Shown here piece by piece: positions 24,675 to 33,456 of a DNA stretch of 64,000 nucleotides. This stretch comes from Variovorax sp. HW608 (GTDB lineage: Bacteria > Pseudomonadota > Gammaproteobacteria > Burkholderiales > Burkholderiaceae_C), in the NCBI RefSeq assembly GCF_900090195.1, contig NZ_LT607803.1:3534001-3598000 (forward strand), in the 5' to 3' direction. Made by a program: the position numbers and the translations under genes. The number at the start of each line of letters is the position of its first letter. Within the stretch, counting starts at the first letter, position 1. Under the pieces are notes generated by a model. That model did not search any database and was not told where the DNA came from. It was given only the letters and a program-made list of their open reading frames with translations.

Positions 24675-26309
24675 ATGAACGGACAGATGATGCAGCAACC
24701 GCTGCTGATCTCATCGCTGCTGACGCACGCCGAGCGCCATCACGGCGCCCAGCAGATCGTCTCGCGTCGCGTCGAAGGCGACATTCATCGCCAGAGCTTC
24801 AGGGAATTCGCATCGCGCGCACGCCGCATGGCCAACGCGCTCATCGCGCTGGGCGTGAAGTCCGGCGACCGCATCGGTACACTGGCCTGGAACGGTCACC
24901 GCCACATGGAACTGTACTTCGCCGTGTCGGGCTCGGGGGCCGTGCTGCACACGCTCAATCCGCGGCTGCACACGGACCAGCTCGCATGGATCGCCGACCA
25001 CGCCGAAGACCAGGTGCTCTTCTTCGACCTCAGCTTCATGCCGTTGGTGGAAGCCGTCGCGCCGCGCATGACGACGATCAAGGCGTTCGTCGCGATGACG
25101 GACCGCGCCCACATGCCCGCCTCGAGCCGCATTGACGGCCTGTTGTGCTACGAGGACTTGCTCGCCGCGCACGATGACCGCTACGTCTGGCCGACGTTCG
25201 ACGAGAACACCGCGGCGACGCTCTGCTACACGAGCGGCACCACGGGCAATCCCAAAGGGGTTCTGTACAGCCATCGCTCGACGGTGCTGCACGCGTATGC
25301 GGTGGCACTGCCCGACTCGCTCAATTGCAGCGCGCGCGACGTGATCCTGCCGGTCGTGCCAATGTTTCACGTCAATGCGTGGGGGCTGCCCTATGTCGCC
25401 TGCATGGTCGGCGCAAAGCTGGTGCTTCCCGGCCCGGGCCTGGACGGACGGTCATTGCACGAGCTGTTGGAGTCGGAGGGCGTCACCTTGTCTGCAGGCG
25501 TGCCCACCGTCTGGCAGGGCTTGCTGGCACACGTCGAGGCTCATGACCTGACGTTCTCTACCATGCGCCGCACCGTGATCGGCGGCGCGGCGTGCCCGCC
25601 TGCGATGATGCGCTGTTTCCAGGAGAAGCACGGCGTGCAGGTGATCCACGCCTGGGGCATGACCGAGCTGAGCCCGCTGGGAACGGCTTGCGTGCTCAAG
25701 GGTGACCTGGCGTCGCTATCGAGCGAGCAACGCTACGCGATCCAAGCCAAGCAGGGCCGCGCCGTGCCCGGCATGGACATGAAGATCGTCGACGAGCACG
25801 GTGCCGAGCTCGCATGGGATGGCAAGCAAAGTGGCGAGTTGATGGTGCGCGGTCCCTGGGTCGTGTCACGCTATCTGAAGAACGAGGGCGGCGACCCGCT
25901 CGTCGACGGCTGGTTCCCCACCGGCGACGTCGCCACGATCGATGCCGACGGCTTCATGCAAATCACCGACCGCGCGAAGGACGTGATCAAGTCCGGCGGC
26001 GAATGGATCGGCTCGATCGACATCGAGAACATCGCGATGGCACACCCCCAGGTGTCGATGGCTGCGTGCATCGGCGTGCCCCATCCCAAATGGGATGAGC
26101 GGCCGCTGCTGGTGGTCGTGAAGAAGCCCGGCGCCGAGCTCACGCGCGATGACTTGCTTTCCTTCTTCGAGGGCAAGGTCGCCAAGTGGTGGACGCCCGA
26201 CGACGTCGCGTTCGTTGAAGCCATTCCACTGGGCGCGACCGGAAAGATGCTCAAGAACAAGTTGCGAGAGCAGTTCAAGAGCCATCCGCTGGCGACGGCC
26301 TGGGCGTAG
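24675..26309 (+). CDS. Acyl-CoA ligase (AMP-forming), cluster A
   Basis: 544-residue ANL-superfamily ligase that activates a carboxylic acid through an acyl-adenylate to the CoA thioester. The P-loop YTSGTTGNPKG is at 185-195; HAWGMTELSPLG carries the A5 motif, GWFPTGDVATIDADGFMQITDRAKDVIKSGGEWI the A7-A8 hinge, and GATGKMLKNKLREQF the A10 catalytic Lys. This is the 'fatty-acid ligase' (FadK/medium-chain) flavour with the family opening PLLISSLLTHAERHHG. It follows the SDR gene by 31 bp and is the last gene of the operon. A remnant of a close relative lies at 26781. Confidence 0.93.
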   Translation: MNGQMMQQPLLISSLLTHAERHHGAQQIVSRRVEGDIHRQSFREFASRARRMANALIALGVKSGDRIGTLAWNGHRHMELYFAVSGSGAVLHTLNPRLHTDQLAWIADHAEDQVLFFDLSFMPLVEAVAPRMTTIKAFVAMTDRAHMPASSRIDGLLCYEDLLAAHDDRYVWPTFDENTAATLCYTSGTTGNPKGVLYSHRSTVLHAYAVALPDSLNCSARDVILPVVPMFHVNAWGLPYVACMVGAKLVLPGPGLDGRSLHELLESEGVTLSAGVPTVWQGLLAHVEAHDLTFSTMRRTVIGGAACPPAMMRCFQEKHGVQVIHAWGMTELSPLGTACVLKGDLASLSSEQRYAIQAKQGRAVPGMDMKIVDEHGAELAWDGKQSGELMVRGPWVVSRYLKNEGGDPLVDGWFPTGDVATIDADGFMQITDRAKDVIKSGGEWIGSIDIENIAMAHPQVSMAACIGVPHPKWDERPLLVVVKKPGAELTRDDLLSFFEGKVAKWWTPDDVAFVEAIPLGATGKMLKNKLREQFKSHPLATAWA

Positions 26310-26460
26310 GGCATGAGCGACTTCGCGCTGCACAAGCGACCGGAATCTCGTCTCTGAGAGCGGAGCGCCGAGACGATGCGAGGAGGGGCCATCAATGTAG
26401 ACGACCAGCAGTGCTCGAAGCGAATTTCATAATCATTTCATCATCTCAAAAGGAGACACC

Positions 26461-26664
26461 TTGAAGACCTTGATTTCAATCGCGATCGTCGCCATCGTCG
26501 CGAGCAATCTGAGCGCCTGTGCATCCGGGACAGAGGCAAAGCTGACCACTGCGCTCACGAAAGAGGATTGTGTGACGCACCTCACTCAGAATGTGCCAGT
26601 AGGCAACAAGCAAGACCAGGCCATTCGAAAAGATATGGCGTGCGCCGACCTCGTCAAGAGGTAG
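26461..26664 (+). CDS. Small predicted lipoprotein
   Basis: 67-residue product starting at TTG, preceded by AAAAGGAGACACC, a strong ribosome site. MKTLISIAIVAIVASNLSAC is a lipoprotein signal with Cys20, followed by ASGTEAKLTTALTKEDCVTHLTQNVPVGNKQDQAIRKDMACADLVKR. Two further Cys residues could pair. Function unknown. It lies between the ligase and the ligase remnant and may be an entericidin-like or orphan envelope peptide, with no clear family. Confidence 0.6.
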   Translation: MKTLISIAIVAIVASNLSACASGTEAKLTTALTKEDCVTHLTQNVPVGNKQDQAIRKDMACADLVKR

Positions 26665-26780
26665 GAAAGATGTCGCCTGTCTCTTCAAAGGAGGTCGCTT
26701 CGGCCATCGTCTTGCGTAGCGGGGGCGGCTTCCGAAGAGGCCGGCGCTTCGTAAATTGCCGGGCATTTGTTCATCCGAAC

Positions 26781-26843
26781 GGCAAGATGCTCAAGAACGA
26801 ACTGCGCGAACGATTCAAGCGGCACCCGCTGCCGACGGCCTGA
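26781..26843 (+). pseudogene. 3' remnant of an acyl-CoA ligase gene
   Basis: Only the last 20 codons survive: GKMLKNELRERFKRHPLPTA then stop. They match the C terminus of the ligase ending at 26309 (GKMLKNKLREQFKSHPLATAWA), but with enough differences to come from a paralogue rather than a recent copy. No recognisable ligase sequence precedes it; the upstream bases decay at once. The YeiH gene starts 9 bp later. Confidence 0.8.
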
Positions 26844-26852
26844 GCGAATCCC

Positions 26853-27860
26853 ATGGCCACCACTTCACTGGGCGCATGGCCCGAGCGCAGCCGACGCCTG
26901 CTCCCAGGCGCACTGGCATGCGGCGTCGTTGCCGCAGCCGCAACCTGGGTCGCAGAACACCACGGCGCGCCCGTCATGCTGATTGCACTCCTGCTCGGCA
27001 TCGCCATGAATTTCATGTCGACCGAGGTGCGCTGCACGCCGGGGATCGAGTTCTGCTCAAAGACGATGCTGCGTGCCGGCATCGCGCTGCTCGGGATGCG
27101 GATTACCTTGCCGCAGATCCTTTCGCTCGGCTGGCCGCTCGTGGCGTTCATCTCGCTCTCGGTCATCCTGATCATCGCCCTATCAATGCACGCTGCGAGG
27201 GCATTGCGCTTTGATCCGCTCTTCGGACTGCTTACAGGTGGAGCGACCGCAATCTGCGGCGCATCTGCTGCATTGGCGCTGTCAAGTGCAATGCCTCCGC
27301 ACCCTCAAAAGGAGCGCGCCACCATGCTCACGGTGATCGCTGTGAGCACGCTCTCCACCCTCGCCATGGTCGCCTACCCGACGATTGCCCGCTGGATGGC
27401 ATTGGATCCGCACAAGGCTGGCATCTTTCTGGGTGGAACCATTCACGACGTCGCCCAGGTCGTCGGGGCGGGCTATTCGATGTCGCAAGAGACTGGCGAC
27501 ACGGCCACGTTGGTCAAGCTGCTGAGGGTCGCCATGCTGCTGCCGATCGTCACCTTGACTGCGGCGATGACACGTGCCACCGCCGCTGCAGGATCGCGTC
27601 GTCCCCCACTGGTCCCATGGTTCGTCGCCGGTTTCGCGGTGCTTGTGTGCATCAATAGCGTCGGTTGCTTCTCTGCAAGCACGCAGCAACTGGGCAGTGA
27701 CGTGTCGCGATGGCTGCTCGTCGTGGCGGTGGCCAGCATCGGCATGAAGACGCGACCGAAGGAACTGTTGAACGTCGGCATTCGGCCCATAGCCCTGATC
27801 CTGTGCGAGACCATCCTTCTGGCCGCGCTGGTTCTCACTTTTCTGCATGCAGCGGGCTAA
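26853..27860 (+). CDS. YeiH/UPF0324-family membrane transporter
   Basis: 335-residue inner-membrane protein with about ten hydrophobic segments, of the YeiH (conserved hypothetical 698, putative sulfate exporter) family. Signatures are GIEFCSKTMLRAGIALLGMRITLPQIL, LTGGATAICGASAALALSSAMPP, FLGGTIHDVAQVVGAGYSMSQETGDTATLVKLLRVAMLLPIV and the closing WLLVVAVASIGMKT. Relatives are linked to sulfonate or taurine metabolism, exporting sulfite or sulfate, but the link here is not evident. ATG at 26853; no strong ribosome site is visible because the ligase remnant abuts it. Confidence 0.9.
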   Translation: MATTSLGAWPERSRRLLPGALACGVVAAAATWVAEHHGAPVMLIALLLGIAMNFMSTEVRCTPGIEFCSKTMLRAGIALLGMRITLPQILSLGWPLVAFISLSVILIIALSMHAARALRFDPLFGLLTGGATAICGASAALALSSAMPPHPQKERATMLTVIAVSTLSTLAMVAYPTIARWMALDPHKAGIFLGGTIHDVAQVVGAGYSMSQETGDTATLVKLLRVAMLLPIVTLTAAMTRATAAAGSRRPPLVPWFVAGFAVLVCINSVGCFSASTQQLGSDVSRWLLVVAVASIGMKTRPKELLNVGIRPIALILCETILLAALVLTFLHAAG

Positions 27861-28093
27861 GCACTACGGGAGACCTGCCGGTGTCGATGGCAACGACGGC
27901 CTTCGCAGTCTCAAGCTCCGTCTGCTGACTTCTGAACTGCTAGGTGCCTCACGATTGGTGGGCGTTGATGGCATGCATGCCCGCATCCAGCGATGCCTTG
28001 ATGCGATCGCTCACGTGGCCGCTGGCATGGCGGGCGTCCGCCGAGTAAATTCCTCATTCTTCAACAGTGGGCCCCGGGTGGGCAAGCACTCCC

Positions 28094-28282
28094 ATGGAGC
28101 ACTTCAACGAAGCCCAGGCCTTCGAGATCATCAAAGCAGCACTCGAGGCAGACGCAATTAGATTGGTCGGCAACAACTCCGCCGATGCGGATGCCGCGGA
28201 GAGAAGAGCCAGAGGCGACGCAAGATACCTGGTGACGCTGTACTCTGATCTGATTGGTCAGAAGCAAAAGAGCTCGGAGTAA
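28094..28282 (+). CDS. Small hypothetical protein
   Basis: 62-residue helical, acidic product (MEHFNEAQAFEIIKAALEADAIRLVGNNSADADAAERRARGDARYLVTLYSDLIGQ). Composition and codon use look like those of a real protein, and an AAGCACTCCC leader gives only a weak ribosome site. No family recognised. Confidence 0.45.
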   Translation: MEHFNEAQAFEIIKAALEADAIRLVGNNSADADAAERRARGDARYLVTLYSDLIGQKQKSSE

Positions 28283-28629
28283 CGTCGTCTACGAAGGCAC
28301 CGAGTGATGGGACGGCTCTGTACCGGCTACCGAGCAACGCAAAAGTAGACGAATTGAATTCGAAATTACAGTAAGGCGTCGCTGTTTTGAATCGCAGTCC
28401 CGAGCACGTCAACCAAGCACCCTGCCATCCTTCTGGGCGGGCGTAGAGGATGAAGTAGACCCGACAGCGGTCCTTCCCAAGCGCAGGCCAAGGAACGCAA
28501 CGGGCACGTACCCACCCATCCACCCTGCCCTTCCGAAGGACGCTTCACGCTGCAGACCTGCAGCTCAGATTGCTCTGCTGAGGGACCGCAATAGGAACCA
28601 CATGGTGTCCTATCGGACAGGGCTAGATC
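28283..28629. other. Gene-free stretch with a dispersed repeat
   Basis: 347 bp after the small hypothetical gene. It contains the 34-bp repeat at 28520-28553 also found at 42631-42664. No convincing gene. Confidence 0.55.
28520..28553. repeat. 34-bp dispersed repeat, copy 1
   Basis: CCACCCTGC, six variable bases, then GAAGGACGCTTCACGCTGC. It matches 42631-42664 at 31 of 34 positions; a partial third copy is near 11177. All three are intergenic. Confidence 0.75.
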
Positions 28630-29412
28630 TCACGCAGATGTCTGCGCAGCAAATGCACGGATACGCGCCTCCATCGCGCCTTCGCCCGCGGACTCGTTGC
28701 CCAGATATGCCTCCTGAACTGACGAGTCAGACAGCAGGTCGGCCGCAGTGCCTTCGGTAACGATGCGACCTGCGGCAAGCACATAGCCTCGATCCGAAAC
28801 TGCGAGCGCCGCACGGGCGTTCTGCTCCACGAGCAGGAAGGTACAGCCCTGATCCCTCAGCTTTCGCGTCAGCTCCAACACCGCATTGACGAAGATGGGC
28901 GCCAAGCCCAGAGAGGGCTCATCGAGCAAGAGCAAGCGAGGTCGAGCCATCATCGCTCGCGCAATGGCCAGCATCTGTTGCTCGCCTCCACTCATGGATC
29001 GTGCCAGTTGCGACTTGCGCTCCGCGAGCTTTGGGAACGCTTCATAGCATTTTTCGAGATCGCTCTGGATCACGCCTCTGTCGTGCTGATGAAAGGCGCC
29101 CAGCAGCAAGTTGTCCTCGACCGTCATCCCAGAGAACAACTGCCGCCGCTCGGGCACCTGAATCAAGCGCTTCAGCACGATAGAGGCGGCCGGCCAATTG
29201 GTTATCTCCTTCCCATCGAAGAGGATCGATCCAGCCGTTGCCGGAAGGAGGCCCGAGATCGCTGAGAGCATGGTGGTCTTGCCGGCGCCGTTCGCGCCGA
29301 GAAGACTCACGATTTCACCCTCACGCACTACGAGATCTACGCCATGCAAGACCGTCGACTGGCCATAACCGCAAACGAGGCTGCTGATTTCAAGAAGTGC
29401 TCGGTCGGTCAT
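28630..29412 (-). CDS. livF: Branched-chain-type ABC transporter ATPase 2
   Basis: 260-residue LivF-type ATP-binding protein. Walker A is LLGANGAGKTTMLSAISGL, the Q-loop is QVPERRQLF, the ABC signature is MSGGEQQMLAIARAMMARPRLLLLDEPSLGLAP with Walker B, and the H-loop region is LLVEQNA. The N terminus LEISSLVCGYGQSTVLHGVDLVVREGE is typical. Its start overlaps the stop of the fused LivM-LivG gene by 4 bp. It is the last gene of a four-gene import operon (livK, livH, livMG, livF) probably controlled by the TetR at 33457. Confidence 0.95.
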   Translation of the reverse strand: MTDRALLEISSLVCGYGQSTVLHGVDLVVREGEIVSLLGANGAGKTTMLSAISGLLPATAGSILFDGKEITNWPAASIVLKRLIQVPERRQLFSGMTVEDNLLLGAFHQHDRGVIQSDLEKCYEAFPKLAERKSQLARSMSGGEQQMLAIARAMMARPRLLLLDEPSLGLAPIFVNAVLELTRKLRDQGCTFLLVEQNARAALAVSDRGYVLAAGRIVTEGTAADLLSDSSVQEAYLGNESAGEGAMEARIRAFAAQTSA

Positions 29413-31223
29413 GCGTTGCTCCCTACGAGATAGGCGTCGATGACGCTCTTGGCGTTGCGTACTTCATTGGGAGGTCCCTCCTCGAGCTTGCGTCCGCGGT
29501 CCAGCACCACGACGTGATCCGAGAGGCCCATGACAAGACGTAGATCGTGCTCGACGAGCAACACGGTAGTGCCAGCTGCGCGGATGCGCACGATGAGTCG
29601 GGCAAGTTCCTCGGTTTCGCTGTCGTTCAACCCTGAAGCCGGCTCGTCCATGATGATGAGTCGTGGCTCGCAAGCCAGCGCGCGGGCCAACTCCACCTGC
29701 CGTTGCTGGCCGAAAGGAAGACTCTGAGGCGATGCGCCCGCGAGCTCGCTCAGTCCGACGAACTCGAGATACTTCATGGCTTGCAGTCGTGCGTCTGCAG
29801 CTTCGCGGCGGGCATGCGGCGTTGCCGCGCATATCGCTCCGATCGAAGCATGCGCGAATCGAGTGCGTCCGGCCATGACATTTTCGAGAACGGTCATTCC
29901 ACCGAACAGCTGGATCAGTTGGAAAGTTCGGGCAACGCCCAGGCGCGCGATCTCGTCAACGCGAAGATCTTGGATCTCGCGACCGTCCAGCATCACTTTC
30001 CCCGAGCTGCACGGCAGGTAACCGCACAACAGGTTGAAGGTGGTCGTCTTGCCGGCACCGTTGGGCCCGATCAAGGCCGTAATCTGTCCTTCGGGCACAG
30101 CAAAACTCACACTGTCCACCGCCTTGAGGCTGCCGAACGCGATCGAGACGTCCGAAGCCTTGAGTAGGTCGCCGGAGGGTTGCCGGTCGGTTCGAGTCGA
30201 CATTGGAAGCTTTGCGACTTCCTTCGGGGTTGCCCCTGCCGCCAATGGCGCAGCACCACGTGCAGCGTCCGAGCGATCGCGCGACAGCCAGGAGCGCAGC
30301 GTTCCGACGATCCCACCCGGCATCGCGATAAGCGCGAGCACGGTGGCGATGCCCATGATCAGCATTTCCAGCAGCGGCATGGAGAAGCCTTTCATGCCCT
30401 CGCGCAAGGCCGTCACCAATGCGGCGCCAATGACGCCTCCCCATGGAGATGTCAATCCGCCGATGATGACGGAGGTCAGGATTGCAAAGCCGTACTGCAG
30501 ATTGAAGACCTGCGGCTCAATCAGCCGCAAGTAGTGTGCGGTCAGGCTGCCAGCGATAGAAGCCATCGCCGCCGAAAGCACGAACATCCGAACCTTCTGC
30601 TTTGCGATGTCGATTCCAACGGAAGCGGCTCCGGCCTCTGTCGTCGCGATTGCTCGCAGGCCCAGGCCTATGCGCGACACAGCGATGTTGCGGCAGATGA
30701 AAACCGCGAGCAGCGCGAACGCCCATACGAGGTAGAAGAACGAAGCGGCCGATTCGAAGCGCCAGCCGAGCACGGAGAAGGCAGGCACGCCCGTGAGGCC
30801 CATTGCGCCACCAGTGAGTTCCATCGATTCCGATGCGACGTGAATCAGGATCAGTTGGACCGCGAGCGAGGCCATGGCCAGGACGAATCCTCGAAGCCGC
30901 AAAATCGGCTTGCCAAGCAGATAGGCGGAGATCATCGAGATGGCAGCCGATGCCAATAGCGCTGGCAATGGGCTCCATCCGGCTTTCAACGTGAGCAACC
31001 CCGACCCATATGCGCCAATGAGACAGAACGCTGCCTGGCCGAGTACAAGTTGATGCGCCAGGCCGAACATGAGCACCATGCCGGTCGCGCTGATGGCCAG
31101 CATTCCAACGACGATCAGTACTCCCAGGACGTATTCCGATTGGACGAAGAGTGGCGTTACGGCAATCAGCGCTATGAACGCCACCAGGGCGAGGCGTTCG
31201 CCAGAGAGAGAACGAGCCAGCAT
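29409..31223 (-). CDS. Fused permease-ATPase (LivM-LivG) of the ABC importer
   Basis: 604-residue fusion. Residues 1-310 form the LivM-type permease with eight or more membrane segments (VLMFGLAHQLVLGQAAFCLIGAYGSGLL, YGFAILTSVIIGGLTSPWGGVIGAAL). A linker of about 45 residues (SRDRSDAARGAAPLAAGATPKE) leads into a complete LivG ATPase from about 355: FGSLKAVDSVSFAVPEGQITALIGPNGAGKTTTFNLLCGYL, PFGQQRQVELARALACEPRLIIMDEPASGLND, VLLVEHDLRLVMGLSDHVVVLDRG. The signature motif is LPFGQQRQVE instead of LSYGQQR. The gene is 3 bp after livH. Such fusions are common in Burkholderiales. Confidence 0.94.
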   Translation of the reverse strand: MLARSLSGERLALVAFIALIAVTPLFVQSEYVLGVLIVVGMLAISATGMVLMFGLAHQLVLGQAAFCLIGAYGSGLLTLKAGWSPLPALLASAAISMISAYLLGKPILRLRGFVLAMASLAVQLILIHVASESMELTGGAMGLTGVPAFSVLGWRFESAASFFYLVWAFALLAVFICRNIAVSRIGLGLRAIATTEAGAASVGIDIAKQKVRMFVLSAAMASIAGSLTAHYLRLIEPQVFNLQYGFAILTSVIIGGLTSPWGGVIGAALVTALREGMKGFSMPLLEMLIMGIATVLALIAMPGGIVGTLRSWLSRDRSDAARGAAPLAAGATPKEVAKLPMSTRTDRQPSGDLLKASDVSIAFGSLKAVDSVSFAVPEGQITALIGPNGAGKTTTFNLLCGYLPCSSGKVMLDGREIQDLRVDEIARLGVARTFQLIQLFGGMTVLENVMAGRTRFAHASIGAICAATPHARREAADARLQAMKYLEFVGLSELAGASPQSLPFGQQRQVELARALACEPRLIIMDEPASGLNDSETEELARLIVRIRAAGTTVLLVEHDLRLVMGLSDHVVVLDRGRKLEEGPPNEVRNAKSVIDAYLVGSNA

Positions 31224-31226
31224 GAC

Positions 31227-32111
31227 TTAGTGACCAATCATGGTGAGTTGCTGGCGCTTGCTGGAGACGCCTGCGGAAATGAGTAGATAGGCCAGGAGCA
31301 ATCCGTAGACGATGATGTCGCGTGCCCCGGAAGAGACGAGTCCCGCGGCGGCCGTCTCGATCACACCAACACTGAGCGCAACCGCGACCGCTTTTTGCGG
31401 TGATCGAAATCCGGCGAGCAGGGCTGCGATGAATCCCTTCAGCCCGAAGTCGATCCCGAGCGTCCAGGACGCCAACGTGATGGGCGCGACGACTGCGCCC
31501 CCGAGGGCGGCAAGCGCACCGCCGACTGATAGAACAAGCAGCGCCACGCGCTCGGGTGCGATGCCCATGAGTCGCGCCGCCATCAGGTTCTCGGAGCAAC
31601 CACGAACAGCGCGACCCCAACGAGTACGCATCAGGAAGTAGAAGACGATCGCAAGTACCAATATGGTGAGCAGCCACACCCACGCGATCTGCCATGCGAG
31701 AAACGCGCCCAGGAGTTCGAAGACGTCATCGCCACTGAAGCCTGGAAGCGGCAATGGGTCTGCGCCCGCAACGACCATCGCGAGTCCGCGCAGTACTACC
31801 GCGAAGCCAAAGGTGACGGTGACCCTGATGAAATCCGGACTGCTGCGAATTGGAGCCAGAGTCAGTCGCTCCTGTGCGAAGCCGACGAGCCCGCCAGCGG
31901 CAACCGCCGCAGCGATCGCGATCGTGAGTGGCAGTCCATGCGCGTGTGCGAACGCGGCTACCAGCGCGCCGACCATCACATACTCGCCTTGAGCGAAGTT
32001 GATGACGCCGGTCGCGTTGAAGCACAGCACGTAGCCCACGGCAACCAGCGCATAGATGCACCCGGTCGACAGGCCAGAGAAGAAGAACTGGGAAAGGGAT
32101 TGCAGATCCAT
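31227..32111 (-). CDS. livH: Branched-chain-type ABC transporter permease 1
   Basis: 294-residue LivH permease: MDLQSLSQFFFSGLSTGCIYALVAVGYVLCFNATGVINFAQGEYVMVGALVAAF opens it in family style. The EAA-like loop RTRWGRAVRGCSENLMAARLMGIAPERVALLVLSVGGALAALGGAVVAP follows, and RDIIVYGLLLAYLLISAGVSSKRQ ends it. Seven to eight membrane helices. It lies 26 bp after livK. With the fused LivM it would form the membrane channel for an amino acid, amide or aromatic acid; the substrate is not fixed by sequence. Confidence 0.94.
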   Translation of the reverse strand: MDLQSLSQFFFSGLSTGCIYALVAVGYVLCFNATGVINFAQGEYVMVGALVAAFAHAHGLPLTIAIAAAVAAGGLVGFAQERLTLAPIRSSPDFIRVTVTFGFAVVLRGLAMVVAGADPLPLPGFSGDDVFELLGAFLAWQIAWVWLLTILVLAIVFYFLMRTRWGRAVRGCSENLMAARLMGIAPERVALLVLSVGGALAALGGAVVAPITLASWTLGIDFGLKGFIAALLAGFRSPQKAVAVALSVGVIETAAAGLVSSGARDIIVYGLLLAYLLISAGVSSKRQQLTMIGH

Positions 32112-32137
32112 GGGCGGCCTGTCGCGACGCTTGTCGC

Positions 32138-33292
32138 CTATTGCGCAATGACGAAGCGCTCGCCGTCGTGCTCAGCCACGGTCAGGCCTCGGTAGTCCTG
32201 CCCGATGTGGTTCTCGGGTGTGTAGGTAAACGGCCCGTTGATCGCCGGCACGTCCTTGGCCTGTTCGATCTTGTCCCGAAGAGCTTTTCGATCAGGTCCC
32301 GCCGCGGCCGTCGCCCATTCCGTCAGGATGCCGTGATCCCAGCCGAACGTCGTGAAGAGGGTCCCCTTTTTCTCGAGCGCCTTTTCCATCTCAGCGTACA
32401 GCTTGCCGGATGGACCAGGGACGCCCGCGCCAAGACTTCCGATGTTCGTCGCCATGTACAGGCCCTTGGCGTTGGCTGCTCCTCCAATGCTCTCGAAGAA
32501 GGTTCGCGAGATGGTCGCCTGGGTCATCGCCAGGGGGAACGGCAGGCGCAGCTGCCGGTACTGCTTGTAGATCAGGATCGCAGGCGCCGCTGCAGCAGCG
32601 ATGTAGACCACATCCGGGCGGCTAGCGCGCAGCTTGGTGAGTTGCGTCGCGAAGTTGGTGTCCTGGTTCTGGAACGTTTCGGCCGCCACGATCTCGGCGC
32701 CGTTGTCGGCTGCGAGCTTCTTGATGGTGAGGATCTCCGCCTGGCCGTAGCCGTCATTCGGGTACATGACGCCGATTCGTTTGAAGTTCTTCTTGGCCAT
32801 CCAAACGATCAGCGCCTTTTGGAAGTCGGCTGTACCCGGCGCCACCTTGAAAAGATAGGGCGCCGGAGGCACACCGATCTGATCCACGATCCCCCCGCAG
32901 ATCACGGGCACCTTGTATTCGTCGGTGACCGCCTTAACCGCGAGGATTGCGCTTGAGGCACTCGCCAGCCAGATGAGGGAGGTGTCCGGTGCGCTCGCCA
33001 ACCGCTTGAACGCGCTCAGCGAGCCAACCGAGGTGCTTTCGTCGTCGATCAGCTCGAAGCCGACCGGCCGGCCCTTGAAGCCACCTCGCTGATTCCAGGC
33101 TTTGACATAGGCCTTGGCGCCCTCGGCGTACTCGGTACCGAATGCTGCTGCAACGCCCGTCAGAGGCGCGATCATCCCGATCTTCAGGGGGCCCTGCTGG
33201 GCGAACGCGCGCGCCGACCAGGTCGTGGACACTGCTGCAAGGGCTGCGGCCTGAATCAAGCCGCGGCGGGTTCGGTCGGGTGCAACGGACAT
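32138..33292 (-). CDS. livK: Periplasmic substrate-binding protein of the ABC importer
   Basis: 384-residue LivK-type type I binding protein. The signal MSVAPDRTRRGLIQAAALAAVSTTWSARAFA has a twin-arginine-like RTRRGLIQ, so Tat export is possible. The mature protein starts QQGPLKIGMIAPLTGVAAAFGTEYAEGAKAYVKAWNQRGGFKGRPVGFELIDDES and includes IWLASASSAILAVKAVTDEYKVPVICGG and KRIGVMYPNDGYGQAEILTIKKLA. Relatives in this group bind amides, urea-like or aromatic compounds rather than only leucine. First gene of the operon; its promoter region holds two copies of the TetR box (33334-33429). Confidence 0.94.
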   Translation of the reverse strand: MSVAPDRTRRGLIQAAALAAVSTTWSARAFAQQGPLKIGMIAPLTGVAAAFGTEYAEGAKAYVKAWNQRGGFKGRPVGFELIDDESTSVGSLSAFKRLASAPDTSLIWLASASSAILAVKAVTDEYKVPVICGGIVDQIGVPPAPYLFKVAPGTADFQKALIVWMAKKNFKRIGVMYPNDGYGQAEILTIKKLAADNGAEIVAAETFQNQDTNFATQLTKLRASRPDVVYIAAAAAPAILIYKQYRQLRLPFPLAMTQATISRTFFESIGGAANAKGLYMATNIGSLGAGVPGPSGKLYAEMEKALEKKGTLFTTFGWDHGILTEWATAAAGPDRKALRDKIEQAKDVPAINGPFTYTPENHIGQDYRGLTVAEHDGERFVIAQ

Positions 33293-33333
33293 AAGGGTCT
33301 CCTGAGGGTTAAAGTTGCGAAGCTCGATTTCGT

Positions 33334-33429
33334 TAGGTCAATCGTATAGGCCACAAGTTGGCGTCGTGATAGGTGTTTGTCCTATATGTCACTGGAGGGT
33401 ATTCGTATGAAAGTAGGTCACATGAATAG
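33334..33429. promoter_or_regulatory. Putative TetR operators between livK and tetR
   Basis: TAGGTCAATCGTATAG (33334-33349) and TAGGTCACATGAATAG (33414-33429) lie in the divergent promoter. Between them is a perfect 5-bp-arm palindrome, ATAGG-N7-CCTAT (33369-33385). The first box recurs exactly, inverted, at 36665-36680. Two boxes here would allow joint control of the importer and of tetR itself. Confidence 0.75.
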
Positions 33430-33456
33430 TTTTTGGAAGACGACGGAGCTGGCCCG

